From NCBI GenBank assembly GCA_013140765.1, contig JABFSE010000006.1, forward strand, positions 22,765 to 86,764: a DNA stretch of 64,000 nucleotides, in the 5' to 3' direction. This DNA is from Sulfuriferula sp. (GTDB taxonomy: Bacteria > Pseudomonadota > Gammaproteobacteria > Burkholderiales > Sulfuriferulaceae). Below the pieces are notes generated by a model. The model searched no databases and was not told the origin of the DNA. It saw nothing but the letters and a program-made list of their open reading frames with translations. Shown piece by piece: positions 8,791 to 17,819 of this stretch (within the stretch, counting starts at the first letter, position 1; every line of letters starts with the position of its first letter). The position numbers were made by a program, and so were the translations under genes.

Positions 8791-9051
8791 CTATGTCAAA
8801 TGTGTCATTCTAGATTCGCTATCTTTTAATTCAGCAAGCAAGGTTTCTGGTGATATATCCTGTTCATCAGGCCATGTAATCGCACCCAAAAGAATGCCTA
8901 CCCTATTAAAATAATTTACATCACGCAATGCGTTAAACACGCCACGATCTAAATAAGGCTTTACATCAAAGATGCCCACCCGCCCATTTTTTATTTCCAC
9001 ATATAAGCAATAATCTGGTAACGGTTTTACCGCAATCACATCCCAATACAT
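8791..9051 (-). CDS. DUF2442 domain protein
   Basis: An 86-residue protein, MYWDVIAVKPLPDYCLYVEI through GRVGIFDVKPYLDRGVFNAL, which matches the DUF2442 pattern (a small beta-rich fold). I chose the ATG at 9051 because GAGG lies 7 bases upstream; another ATG at 9072 lacks a good site. DUF2442 genes often sit next to a DUF4160 gene in a pair that resembles toxin-antitoxin modules, but I see no DUF4160 partner on either side. Its function is unknown. It is transcribed in the same direction as the secretin operon and lies about 70 bases upstream of it. Confidence 0.75.
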   Translation of the reverse strand: MYWDVIAVKPLPDYCLYVEIKNGRVGIFDVKPYLDRGVFNALRDVNYFNRVGILLGAITWPDEQDISPETLLAELKDSESRMTHLT

Positions 9052-9200
9052 ACCATCCTCACAGCGGTGCAATTTTATAAGGCAACTCGCTACTCACTAT
9101 AGAGCCACAATAACAGATTTTGACAAAAAATGTTGCCGTAGATACCCGTCTCAACATAGCCAACTTTTATCATAAAATAATCATTAAAAATTGTAAAAGA

Positions 9201-9224
9201 ATGATAGACATACCCATCTATCAT
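9201..9224. promoter_or_regulatory. Inverted repeat ahead of the GAF-GGDEF-EAL gene
   Basis: ATGATAGA (9201-9208) and TCTATCAT (9217-9224) form a perfect 8-bp inverted repeat with an 8-base loop. There is no T-tract after it, so it is a poor terminator. A TATAAT follows at 9236-9241, so the repeat covers the place where a -35 box would be and could be an operator or activator site. Confidence 0.4.
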
Positions 9225-9300
9225 GACATTAGGATTATAATTTGATGTCGAAATTTACCGCACGACGCAGTCCTCATTAAATAACCATGGCGATAAAATT

Positions 9301-11433
9301 ATGCCTACACCCCACCTAAGTATCAGCACACTGAATAACTTAATCCGCATTTTGGATTTCGACGCATTTTTTGTGGCTGCGGCACAAGAAGCTGCGCGTT
9401 TATTGGGTGCGGATGGCGTGGCGTTAATTGAAAATGATGAGTTTAATCAATTGCACTATCGCTTTTTTCATGGCCTGCCCGCGCATTATCAACAGCTCGT
9501 CAGCAGCCTGACTTTCCCTGCTAATGTGGGCACTGCTGGGCAAGCGTTGCAAACCAACCAAATCATATTTCACGCTGATTATGCCAGTACGCATCATGCC
9601 ATGCCCGCCTTTGTCAGTGCAGGCTTGCTGGCTAATTTACTTGTGCCGCTAGGTACCGCCACTGAAAAACTGGGCGTATTGGCTATTTCTTGGTTCACTC
9701 ACCAGCCACAGCACGCACCCAGCGAGGATACTTTAGCCGCAATACAGCTCTTAGCAGATATGATGTACCACAAGCTGTATCACAAAAAAATGGAAATACA
9801 GCTCACGCAACAAGCGCAATTAGACACACTAACAGGCTTACCCAATCGCAGAAACACGACCGCCCACCTCAATCAAGCTATCACGTTAAGCCGTCAGAAC
9901 GACAGCCTAACAGCTGTGATTATGCTGGATCTGGATGATTTCAAAGCCATCAATGACACATATGGACATGCCGCTGGTGATGCCGTGCTCATACAGTTTG
10001 CAGATAGAATCCGCCATGCTTTACGGGCTGATGATTATGCCGCCCGCTTAGGCGGTGACGAGTTTTTAATCACGCTCAAAGACATTCCCAATATAGCCAC
10101 CTTGGACACTTTGCTGGCGCGATTAGACGCTGATTTTACGCCTGCTTATCATTTACATGACAATAGTTTATTACGTTGTCCAGCCAGTATGGGAGTCACT
10201 GTTTTTCCACAAGATAATCATCCCGCTGAAAGCCTGATTCGTCATGCCGACTGGGCGCTCTATCAAGCCAAGCAACACAAACACCAGCGCACGCAATCAT
10301 GGGTATATTACACGCCCGCCCTACACAAAAAACGTAGCAAACGTTGCAAAGACCTCACCTCAGACCTAGCTCGCAATCTGATATTGCATTACCAGCCCAT
10401 ATTAAATGTTGCCAAGCGAGAGTTGGTACGGCTAGAAGTGCTGGCACGTTTACAAACGGCGGATACCTTATTATTACCCAATGATTTTTTACCCCTATTT
10501 GACCAATCCGCCTGCGCTCAATTATTTTTTACCGTCTTAGATTTATCGCTTACACAGCTGGCATTATGGCGTGAAAGCGATTTTCATCCTGATATTGCTA
10601 TCAATATCAGTCCATTTTTATTGCGTGATGCGGATACCGTACTCAAAATTGTCACCGCGCTACAACAGCACAATATCGCCGCATCACGCTTAACATTGGA
10701 AATACTAGAGCAAGAGCAGGTATTGAGCGCACCCAGCACCTTGCACATACTCAATCAATTGCATCAGCTAGGCGTGCGTTTAGCGTTAGATGATTTGGGC
10801 ACAGCGCATTCTAATTTAATGCGTTTACGCGACTTGCCCATTACAGAAATAAAACTGGATCAAATTTTTGTCAAAACACTAGATAGCCAAGTGAACGACT
10901 TACCATTTGCACTCGCCATCAAAGAATTAGCCAGCGGCTTGAATATAGAGCTGGTTGCCGAAGGCGTAGAAACACACAAAATTCGCAGTATTTTAGATGC
11001 GCTAGACATACCGCTCATGCAAGGCTATGGTATCTGCAAACCAGTGGATGCCGCCGCCCTACCCGACGCGTTAGCACAAGCGTTAAACACGCTCTCATAT
11101 CAGCCGAATAAAAGTTTGGCGGCAAGCTATGCACAACATCTCATCGTCGAAACGAGCATACTCAATTTACTTAAAATCGCCCCCCAACACCTGCACGCTG
11201 AGCATTTGAGCGAGCTTACGCTATGCCCTTTCTTACCCGAATTCAAAATCATGCCCGAAATCTGGCAACTGCATCAACGCCAGCATGTTTTATTACACGA
11301 AATGGCGTTACCGCCGTCGCAAGACATAGCCACAAAAATCAATGAATACAAAATGCTAGGCACACAGATTCGCCACCTGCTTACCTTAGTCATCGCAAAT
11401 GAACGACAACTCGAAGATACACCGCTCTCGTGA
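9301..11433 (+). CDS. GAF-GGDEF-EAL c-di-GMP enzyme
   Basis: This 710-residue protein has a GAF domain at about 15-165, a GGDEF domain at 175-335 and an EAL domain at 355-600. The active-site GGDEF is intact at 251-255, and an inhibitory-site RADD at 242-245 has the correct five-residue spacing. The EAL signature reads EVL at 379-381. The other metal and catalytic positions look kept: N435, E467, DD at 497-498, K518 and E554. It could therefore make and degrade c-di-GMP. About 110 residues after the EAL domain match no domain I recognise. No transmembrane segment is evident, so it is probably cytosolic and senses through GAF. Confidence 0.9.
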   Translation: MPTPHLSISTLNNLIRILDFDAFFVAAAQEAARLLGADGVALIENDEFNQLHYRFFHGLPAHYQQLVSSLTFPANVGTAGQALQTNQIIFHADYASTHHAMPAFVSAGLLANLLVPLGTATEKLGVLAISWFTHQPQHAPSEDTLAAIQLLADMMYHKLYHKKMEIQLTQQAQLDTLTGLPNRRNTTAHLNQAITLSRQNDSLTAVIMLDLDDFKAINDTYGHAAGDAVLIQFADRIRHALRADDYAARLGGDEFLITLKDIPNIATLDTLLARLDADFTPAYHLHDNSLLRCPASMGVTVFPQDNHPAESLIRHADWALYQAKQHKHQRTQSWVYYTPALHKKRSKRCKDLTSDLARNLILHYQPILNVAKRELVRLEVLARLQTADTLLLPNDFLPLFDQSACAQLFFTVLDLSLTQLALWRESDFHPDIAINISPFLLRDADTVLKIVTALQQHNIAASRLTLEILEQEQVLSAPSTLHILNQLHQLGVRLALDDLGTAHSNLMRLRDLPITEIKLDQIFVKTLDSQVNDLPFALAIKELASGLNIELVAEGVETHKIRSILDALDIPLMQGYGICKPVDAAALPDALAQALNTLSYQPNKSLAASYAQHLIVETSILNLLKIAPQHLHAEHLSELTLCPFLPEFKIMPEIWQLHQRQHVLLHEMALPPSQDIATKINEYKMLGTQIRHLLTLVIANERQLEDTPLS

Positions 11434-11469
11434 TAGAATTCACGATTTGCCAACTATCATACCAACACC

Positions 11470-11901
11470 ATGAAAGACTTCATTCAGCACTTAGTCAACC
11501 AAAGTAAACTCGCCACCCCCGCTATCAATCACGCATTAGATGACGCGCTCACCCATTTAGATCACAGCCTCGCAGGCATCGCCGCCGCCTTGGAAGTCGA
11601 ATACATAGGTCCGTTTGTCGGTGTAGAAACCTTAAAAGCCCACGCTATGGTTATTCGTGCGCATGAATGGCAAATCCACCAGCACACTTGGAGCATGAAA
11701 ATCTGCTCTGCCGTCGCCGAAGCCAATTATCGCCCAGAATGGCCAGCGCAAGGCGCGAGCCGTTTACGTAAACGGCTGATAGTGCAAGCCTTGCCTGCGT
11801 TTTTTGCAGGCTATACCGCCGCCGTACAAGCCGCCAACAAACTCGATACGCCAGCGGGTAAACGCCTAACCGCCATCAATGCGCAATTTAACCATGCCTA
11901 A
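11470..11901 (+). CDS. Conserved-looking protein of unknown function
   Basis: A 143-residue protein that I do not recognise. It looks mostly helical and alanine-rich, with no signal peptide or membrane helix. It contains several Trp and His residues in the middle (AHEWQIHQHTWSMKICSAVA) and a basic patch (SRLRKRLIVQALP). Coding is supported by codon use like its neighbours and by the tight junction with the esterase gene, whose start lies inside its last codons. The pair is probably co-transcribed, but no role can be given from sequence. Confidence 0.65.
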   Translation: MKDFIQHLVNQSKLATPAINHALDDALTHLDHSLAGIAAALEVEYIGPFVGVETLKAHAMVIRAHEWQIHQHTWSMKICSAVAEANYRPEWPAQGASRLRKRLIVQALPAFFAGYTAAVQAANKLDTPAGKRLTAINAQFNHA

Positions 11902-12520
11902 AGCACCACTGATTATCGAGCACGGGGTAGCCAACGCCAGCATCATTTTGCTCCACGGTTTAGGCGCGGACGGGCATGACTTAGCCCCACTGGTGGATAG
12001 CTTAAATATCCCTAATAGCCGCTACATTTTACCCCACGCGGCAGCGCAAGCAGTGACGATTAACGGCGGCTACATCATGCCCGCTTGGTACGATATTATC
12101 TCTGCCGACATTACCCAGCAACAAGATGACGCTGGTTTTATGCACAGCAAAGCCATTATCGACCAATTGATTGCCTCAGAAATAGCACTAGGCATCCCCC
12201 CGCAACGCATTGTACTCGCGGGGTTTTCGCAAGGCGGCGCGGTGGCTTTGTACAGCGGGCTAACCAGCCCTCATCGTCTGGCAGGCATTGCCGCGCTCTC
12301 TAGTTACTTACCGCGCCTGCCCGCAATTTGCGCGAATCCGCCTGCGCTCTGGGTCGCACATGGCGAATACGATAATATTATTCCGCTTACAACACAGCAA
12401 AACAGCTGGTCAACCGCGCCGCATTACACACCCGAACAGCATTATTACGCTATGGGGCATGAAATCAACATGGCAGAAATCGCCGATTTACGCACTTGGA
12501 TACTGGCGAAACTCGCTTAA
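11894..12520 (+). CDS. Carboxylesterase/phospholipase of the alpha/beta hydrolase family
   Basis: About 208 residues with the fold and motifs of the phospholipase/carboxylesterase family (EstB-like). The oxyanion loop is LLHGLGADGHD near 19-29, the nucleophile S112 is in GFSQGGA, and D160 (GEYDNIIP) and H189 (GHEI) complete the triad. I chose the ATG at 11894, which overlaps the stop of the unknown gene before it; the ATG at 11879 adds five residues that family members lack. It is cytosolic and hydrolyses short acyl esters or lysophospholipids; the natural substrate is not evident. Confidence 0.88.
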   Translation: MPKAPLIIEHGVANASIILLHGLGADGHDLAPLVDSLNIPNSRYILPHAAAQAVTINGGYIMPAWYDIISADITQQQDDAGFMHSKAIIDQLIASEIALGIPPQRIVLAGFSQGGAVALYSGLTSPHRLAGIAALSSYLPRLPAICANPPALWVAHGEYDNIIPLTTQQNSWSTAPHYTPEQHYYAMGHEINMAEIADLRTWILAKLA

Positions 12521-13033
12521 TGCGTACCGATACAGCTCACCGCACGCAGGCTGAAAAGCAAAGCTATCCACTAACGAGATATTATTCAACAATGCGTTTA
12601 CAGCGCGAATCACGCCAGCGTGGGTGATAACGACAACGCAAGTTAGCGGTGGGATATGACGAATAAACGCGGCGACGCGCTGCGCTAATTGCGCGTAAGA
12701 CTCACCACTAGGTGGCGCAGAATTAACATAATCTTGCGCCCATAAATCTATCGCCTGTCGATCAATGTCATCCCAGTTTAACCCTTCCCAAGCACCAAAA
12801 TCCAGCTCCATCAGTCTTGTATCCACCGTAAACGCTGATGATATTTGCGCTATCAAATCCACGCAACGCTTAGACGGGCTGGCGTAGTAAGCACTCACAT
12901 TTACACCTACCAACTGCGCCTGAACATGGCTGACCTCATCAGCAAAACTATCCGCCAACGCCACCTCACTGCGCCCATAACACACCCCAGTCACCGCAAC
13001 GCGAGTATGGCGTATGAGTATCAACTCAGTCAT
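12488..13033 (-). CDS. cobC: Histidine phosphatase, alpha-ribazole phosphatase (CobC) type
   Basis: This 181-residue protein opens with LILIRHTRV, the RHG-type catalytic motif with H9, and has the second histidine in VVVITHAGVIRA. It belongs to the phosphoglycerate mutase-like superfamily. As third gene after cobT and cobS, overlapping cobS by 4 bases, it most likely removes the 5'-phosphate from alpha-ribazole phosphate or from cobalamin phosphate. The family is broad, so the name depends on context. Its 3' end overlaps the end of the convergent esterase gene by 33 bases. Confidence 0.82.
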   Translation of the reverse strand: MTELILIRHTRVAVTGVCYGRSEVALADSFADEVSHVQAQLVGVNVSAYYASPSKRCVDLIAQISSAFTVDTRLMELDFGAWEGLNWDDIDRQAIDLWAQDYVNSAPPSGESYAQLAQRVAAFIRHIPPLTCVVVITHAGVIRAVNALLNNISLVDSFAFQPACGELYRYALSEFRQYPSA

Positions 13034-13779
13034 AGCCGCGCCGACACCACCAAATAAAACACCAGCTCACTAAGCTGTTGCGCCGCGCCCAGCGCGTCAC
13101 CTGTATAACCACCTAGCTGTTTAGTTAAAGTACGGGCAAACCAGACCCGCAAAACCAACAGCGCAGGCAATGCCCACAATGCGCTCAATGGCAAGCCATA
13201 CAATGGCAAACAACCCACCAACAGCGCAAAAATCAATGCAGGCAAACGCAAGCCCTGCGCCACCACTTGCACTTTGCCGCCCTCGCTACGCGCATAATCA
13301 TGGCTGTAAATAAAACTGACGGCAAACGCACGGCTCAAGCTGTGCCCCGCTATCAACACCCACGGCAACTGCGTCATCGTCATGCTCGATAATGCGGCAA
13401 ATTTCAGCCCCAGCACCGCCAATAACGCCAGCACACCGTAAGTACCGACGCGGGAATCTTTCATGATTTCCAAACGCCGCGCCACAGTTAGCCCGCCATA
13501 AACGCCATCGTAAAAATCCGCCAGACCGTCTTCATGAAAAGCCCCTGTGAGCAACAGCGTGAAAACCATGCTCAATAAAACCGCAATAGCAGGCGACCAC
13601 AGCAACACGCTCAGGCTATAAACCCCCGCCGCCAACGCGCCGACTAACCAGCCTATCAGCGGAAAATAGCGCACCGCCGCATTTAACTGCGCGTCGCTAT
13701 AACCCACCCACGCAGGAATGGGGATGCGTGTCAGAAAAGCCAGCGCGGTGAGTATCAAGCGGCACTGCTTGATTAGCAT
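13030..13779 (-). CDS. cobS: Adenosylcobinamide-GDP ribazoletransferase
   Basis: This 249-residue integral membrane protein has the CobS hallmark [16 protein letters not shown] near residue 80, with acidic residues that bind Mg2+, and [10 protein letters not shown] at the N-terminus. It joins adenosylcobinamide-GDP to alpha-ribazole (phosphate) in the last steps of cobalamin synthesis. Several hydrophobic helices span the protein, as expected for an inner-membrane enzyme. It overlaps cobT by 7 bases and cobC by 4, so the three are one operon. Confidence 0.93.
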   Translation of the reverse strand: MLIKQCRLILTALAFLTRIPIPAWVGYSDAQLNAAVRYFPLIGWLVGALAAGVYSLSVLLWSPAIAVLLSMVFTLLLTGAFHEDGLADFYDGVYGGLTVARRLEIMKDSRVGTYGVLALLAVLGLKFAALSSMTMTQLPWVLIAGHSLSRAFAVSFIYSHDYARSEGGKVQVVAQGLRLPALIFALLVGCLPLYGLPLSALWALPALLVLRVWFARTLTKQLGGYTGDALGAAQQLSELVFYLVVSARL

Positions 13780-14804
13780 TGCTCACTCACACCCGCCGAC
13801 GCGAATGTAGCCATTTCATTCAAAAAAGCCACCGCCGCCACCAATAACGGATAAGCCAATGCCGCACCCGTGCCTTCACCCAGGCGCAAACCCAAGCTCA
13901 ATAAGGGTCGCGCTTGTAAATGTGCCAATAAATGCCGATGCCCGTGCTCTCCAGAACAATGACTAAACACCGCATAATCACGCATTGCAGGCTGTATCGC
14001 CGCCGCCGCCAAATACGCCGCGCTGGCAATAAAACCATCCACCAGCACCACCATACCCCGTGCCGCCGCGCCCAACATCGCACCTGCCATCATAGCGATT
14101 TCCAGCCCGCCGTAGCAACGCAGTATGCCCATCGCATCGTCAGGCTTGCCGTGTAAATCCAGCACCGCCGACAGCACGCTCAACTTACGCGCCAACCCCG
14201 CATCGTCCAGCCCCGTACCGCGCCCCACACAGTCCGCCAGCGGCAACCCCGTGTAGCAATGCGCGAGCAACGCCGCTGAACTGGTATTGGCGATACCCAT
14301 TTCACCCAGCCCCAATACATTACAGCCCTCGTCCGCCAAACCTTGCGCCAATGCCTGACCGTGCGCCAAAGCCAATGTGCATTGCGCGGCGGTCATCGCA
14401 GGCTGTTCAGCCATATTCGCCGTACCGTGAGCAACCTTTCTATCAATTAACCCAGCAACGCCATTAAAATCGGCATTCACGCCCGCATCCACCACACGCA
14501 AATCCAGCCCGTTAGCACGACAAAACACGTTAATCGCCGCCCCGCCGCGCAAAAAATTAAGCACCATCTGCTCAGTCACCGCCTGCGGATAAGCACTCAC
14601 GCCCGCATGAGCAATACCGTGGTCAGCGGCAAAAACCAGCATAGTCGGCTGGCGCAATACTGGCGTGAGCGTTTGCTGGATTAAGCCGATTTGCAATGCC
14701 AAGTCTTCCAACTGCCCTAACGCACCGAGCGGCTTGGTTTTTTGGTCAATTTTGCTTTGTAAGGTCAGTTGCGTTGCCACAGAAAAAGTCATCACGGGTG
14801 TCAT
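13773..14804 (-). CDS. cobT: Nicotinate-nucleotide-dimethylbenzimidazole phosphoribosyltransferase
   Basis: This 343-residue enzyme activates the lower ligand base: it transfers phosphoribose from nicotinate mononucleotide to dimethylbenzimidazole. Visible family motifs are [15 protein letters not shown] at the N-terminus, [35 protein letters not shown] and the C-terminal [10 protein letters not shown], which carries the catalytic glutamate. It is the first gene of cobT-cobS-cobC. Only 77 bases separate it from the divergent gene, too little for a cobalamin riboswitch. The corrin ring genes are not in this window. Confidence 0.95.
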   Translation of the reverse strand: MTPVMTFSVATQLTLQSKIDQKTKPLGALGQLEDLALQIGLIQQTLTPVLRQPTMLVFAADHGIAHAGVSAYPQAVTEQMVLNFLRGGAAINVFCRANGLDLRVVDAGVNADFNGVAGLIDRKVAHGTANMAEQPAMTAAQCTLALAHGQALAQGLADEGCNVLGLGEMGIANTSSAALLAHCYTGLPLADCVGRGTGLDDAGLARKLSVLSAVLDLHGKPDDAMGILRCYGGLEIAMMAGAMLGAAARGMVVLVDGFIASAAYLAAAAIQPAMRDYAVFSHCSGEHGHRHLLAHLQARPLLSLGLRLGEGTGAALAYPLLVAAVAFLNEMATFASAGVSEQC

Positions 14805-14881
14805 TCTAAAAATAGCTATTGTCGCACAAGTGCGCCCTATCCAACTTGACTCTATAATAGCGACACCTTTACTTCACACCT

Positions 14882-16024
14882 TTGAATCTTTTGTCAGCTA
14901 CCCGCCTCCAAATCATCGACAGCCTCGCCCACATCCCCGCCGCACGGTGGGATGCGCTTAATGATGGCAATCCATTTTTATCGCACGCGTTTTTGTCTGC
15001 GCTGGAAGCCAGTGGTTGCGCCACACCCAAGACGGGCTGGCAGGCGCAGTTTCTCACGCTGTGGCAAGGCGATGTGCTCATAGGCGCGATGCCGCTGTAT
15101 CTGAAAACCCATTCTTACGGCGAATATGTGTTCGATTGGGCGTGGGCGGAAGCCTACGAGCGGCAAGGGTTGGCGTACTATCCAAAACTGTTATGCGCCG
15201 TGCCGTTCAGCCCGATTACGGGGATGCGGGTGCTGGCGGCAACGGCTGAAATTCGCACCGATCTCATTCATGCTGTGTTGCAACTAGCGCAAACACTGGG
15301 CGTGTCGTCATTGCATTGTTTGTTTCCTGAGGCAGCGCAGGCGCAGGAAATGCAGCAAGCGGGGATGATGTTGCGGCAAGGCGTACAATTTCATTGGCGC
15401 AATGCCGACTATGCTGATTTTGATGCATTTCTGGCGACCATGAACAATGACAAGCGCAAAAAAATCAAGCAGGAACGCCGCCGTGTACGTGATGCAGACA
15501 TTACCTTTACCCACCACACTGGGAACGACATCAGTCTGCAACACTGGCAATTTTTTACTCGCTGCTATGACAGCACTTATATCCAGCACCGCTCTACACC
15601 GTATCTGAATCTGGATTTTTTCCAGCGCATAGGTGCGACCATGCCTGATAATGTGTTGCTGATTATCGCTTATCGTGACGGACAGCCTATCGCCAGCGCG
15701 TTAAACATTTACACCGCCGACACGCTCTACGGGCGTTATTGGGGTGCGATGGAATTTCACTCTGGCTTACATTTCGAGACTTGTTATTATCAGGCTATCG
15801 AATTCTGCATCGCCCATGGTATCGGCGTGTTTGAAGGTGGTGCACAAGGCGAACACAAAATCGCCCGTGGTTTTTTACCCGTGACTACCTGGTCAGCACA
15901 CTGGCTGGCACACGACAAATTCAGCCGCGCCGTCGCCGATTTCCTCGCCCGTGAGACGCTAGGCATGGCAAGTTACACCGATGAGCTGAATGAGCGTAAT
16001 CCGTATAAAACACTGCCTGAATAA
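14882..16024 (+). CDS. FemAB/GNAT-like acyltransferase, COG3146 (DUF482) family
   Basis: A 380-residue soluble protein with the look of the DUF482 family of proteins related to GNAT acetyltransferases: AARWDAL near the start, NDKRKKIKQERRRV mid-protein, and a C-terminal GVFEGGAQGEHKIARGFLP. The only plausible start is TTG at 14882; the protein begins directly with IIDSLAHIPAARWDAL after a few residues, which is the usual family start. No strong ribosome binding site is seen. Its substrate is unknown. It is divergent from cobT and convergent with the methyltransferase gene. Confidence 0.8.
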   Translation: MNLLSATRLQIIDSLAHIPAARWDALNDGNPFLSHAFLSALEASGCATPKTGWQAQFLTLWQGDVLIGAMPLYLKTHSYGEYVFDWAWAEAYERQGLAYYPKLLCAVPFSPITGMRVLAATAEIRTDLIHAVLQLAQTLGVSSLHCLFPEAAQAQEMQQAGMMLRQGVQFHWRNADYADFDAFLATMNNDKRKKIKQERRRVRDADITFTHHTGNDISLQHWQFFTRCYDSTYIQHRSTPYLNLDFFQRIGATMPDNVLLIIAYRDGQPIASALNIYTADTLYGRYWGAMEFHSGLHFETCYYQAIEFCIAHGIGVFEGGAQGEHKIARGFLPVTTWSAHWLAHDKFSRAVADFLARETLGMASYTDELNERNPYKTLPE

Positions 16025-16053
16025 TGTTGACAGTTACGTTACGCTAACCCAGC

Positions 16054-16650
16054 CTACGATACTTTGGTAAACACCAGCAACCGATTATTCGACGGCATCG
16101 CAATATCTGTCTGCAATGCCAAGCCATATGCCGTTGCCAATTCACAAATCGCCTCAAAATCACGAATACCGCTATCAATATCACGGGCTTGGAGCCAGCT
16201 ATCAAATTCGGCATTGCTGGCTGAAGTATAAGCACCGCCGTAATTAAACGGACCATATAGGCAAAAAACGCCATGCGTCACCAGCACTCGCGCCACGCCT
16301 GCAAATAGATTGCACACTGCCGACCATGACACTATGTGCACCGTATTGGCATTAAATACTGCGTCCACGGCACTCACGCCCCAATCAGCTTGGTTTACGT
16401 CCAGTAACAGCGGCGGCAATATATTAGGCAATTGCGCCTCATCCAGCCAGGCCTTAATACCCGCATGATGCACACTCAAATCGCTAGGTTGCCACAGCAG
16501 ATGGGGCATAGCACTAGCGAAGTAAACGGCGTGCTGACCCGTACCACTCGCAATTTCCAATACGCGATGGCAATGACGCAAGTGCGATTGTAATTGCGCC
16601 AATATCGGGGCTTGATTACGCTCGCAAGCGGGTGAATGTGGTTTCATCAT
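16054..16650 (-). CDS. DUF938 family SAM-dependent methyltransferase-like protein
   Basis: About 198 residues, starting MMKPHSPACERNQAPILAQL. The SAM-binding motif I is VLEIASGTGQHAVYF. DUF938 proteins share this N-terminus and fold. I chose the ATG at 16650, which overlaps the TGA of the upstream gene (TGATG); an ATG at 16659 adds three residues. The substrate is unknown in the family. It is co-transcribed with the HExxH protein upstream. Confidence 0.85.
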   Translation of the reverse strand: MMKPHSPACERNQAPILAQLQSHLRHCHRVLEIASGTGQHAVYFASAMPHLLWQPSDLSVHHAGIKAWLDEAQLPNILPPLLLDVNQADWGVSAVDAVFNANTVHIVSWSAVCNLFAGVARVLVTHGVFCLYGPFNYGGAYTSASNAEFDSWLQARDIDSGIRDFEAICELATAYGLALQTDIAMPSNNRLLVFTKVS

Positions 16651-17420
16651 CAATGCCATTGAATTTCATATCCTGTTTTACCGCCAATAACGCACGCCTG
16701 CAAACTAGCAGGCATGACGGCACGGCTAGGTGACAACGCAATGCGCCCCGCCATAATCTCGGCGGCGCGTTGCGGATAATGCGGCTCTGCGCCATCGACT
16801 TCAGCATAGCCATCGGGATACACAGGCTGTAATTGCGCATCATATTTATCGGTAGCCCCCAATGTGTGCAATAGCTCATGGGCAATCACCACATTATTTT
16901 GTGCATTCTGCGTATCGTGCGCAAACGCGTGCACCACACCGACCAGCCCTTTTTGTAAACCCAACGAGTGCGCCAATGCCACGCCTGCCTCGCCTTGATG
17001 ATAAATGACAAATAGCTTTACCTGCCCCAAACTTTGCCAAAATGGGGTGTTACGCCAAACATACAAACGTAGTTTCAAACTCCACCAACCTGCGTCCAAT
17101 GCACTGGCGGGCGACGCGGGCGGTGGTGGCGGCATAGTCAGTACGGGCTGTGCCAAACGGATAACGGGTGCGGCGATAGGTGACAAGCGATAACGCCCGC
17201 TTTGTTGGTCAATAAATGTACCTATTTCATTAAAATCACTGACCGTCAGCGCGGCTATGTAGTGTTGTACATACTCGCTATCGTCGCCGTTAATCGGATA
17301 AACGACGACTTGCAATGGTCGCATCCACTGCGCAACAAACCAACGCTCCCAAAACGTCATCCCAGCCAGCAACGTCAGCACCAGCAATAAAATGATAATA
17401 CGCAGATGCTTAAATGTCAT
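16650..17420 (-). CDS. Membrane-anchored protein with HExxH metalloprotease motif
   Basis: About 256 residues from the ATG at 17420, which has AGGG six bases upstream; a longer frame to 17504 is less likely. A single N-terminal helix (about 7-22) anchors it, probably with the rest in the periplasm. A proline-rich linker (MPPPPPASPAS) precedes a domain with HELLHTLGATDKYD (H181, E182, H185), a zinc-metallopeptidase pattern followed by a possible third ligand, D191. I do not recognise the family beyond this. It is coupled to the DUF938 gene by a one-base overlap. Protease activity is an inference. Confidence 0.75.
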   Translation of the reverse strand: MTFKHLRIIILLLVLTLLAGMTFWERWFVAQWMRPLQVVVYPINGDDSEYVQHYIAALTVSDFNEIGTFIDQQSGRYRLSPIAAPVIRLAQPVLTMPPPPPASPASALDAGWWSLKLRLYVWRNTPFWQSLGQVKLFVIYHQGEAGVALAHSLGLQKGLVGVVHAFAHDTQNAQNNVVIAHELLHTLGATDKYDAQLQPVYPDGYAEVDGAEPHYPQRAAEIMAGRIALSPSRAVMPASLQACVIGGKTGYEIQWH

Positions 17421-17518
17421 AACCATCCCTAATTTATTGATATAACGACATCTTAACATTGACGCTAGACGCGAACGCTCAGATAATTCGCTTAATTTAA
17501 TCACCCACTACCCACACC

Positions 17519-17719
17519 ATGAACTACGAAACCTATTTAGACGAAATCACCACGCTCATCGCCGAGAATTATAAATTGATAGATGCCGTTGCTATCGCGC
17601 TAGTCATGAAAGCACAAGATGATAATTTCTTTATTGCTCACGACGAAAACCCCGCTTTGCGTACCAAACAACAAGCAAAAATGGATGCCAAAACTGTTTA
17701 TGACACCTATCGTGGCTAA
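17519..17719 (+). CDS. Small acidic protein of unknown function
   Basis: A 66-residue protein, MNYETYLDEITTLIAENYKL at the start and ending DAKTVYDTYRG. It has no signal peptide or membrane helix and looks helical. I have an impression of similar small proteins in other betaproteobacteria with an HDENPAMRT-like core, here HDENPALRT, but cannot check. It is divergent from the HExxH gene with 98 bases between. No clear ribosome binding site is visible, which lowers confidence. Confidence 0.6.
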   Translation: MNYETYLDEITTLIAENYKLIDAVAIALVMKAQDDNFFIAHDENPALRTKQQAKMDAKTVYDTYRG

Positions 17720-17819
17720 CTCAATTTGGCAACATCCATAATCCCTTACCCCAAGCATGGCGAAATACGCTACACTAAATGACACGGGTGTTAAATCAAT
17801 AAAATAAGCGAATATAATC

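Noticed and set aside
14805..14881. Cobalamin riboswitch ahead of cobT
   Set aside because: The gap is only 77 bases and no B12-box-like pattern is seen.
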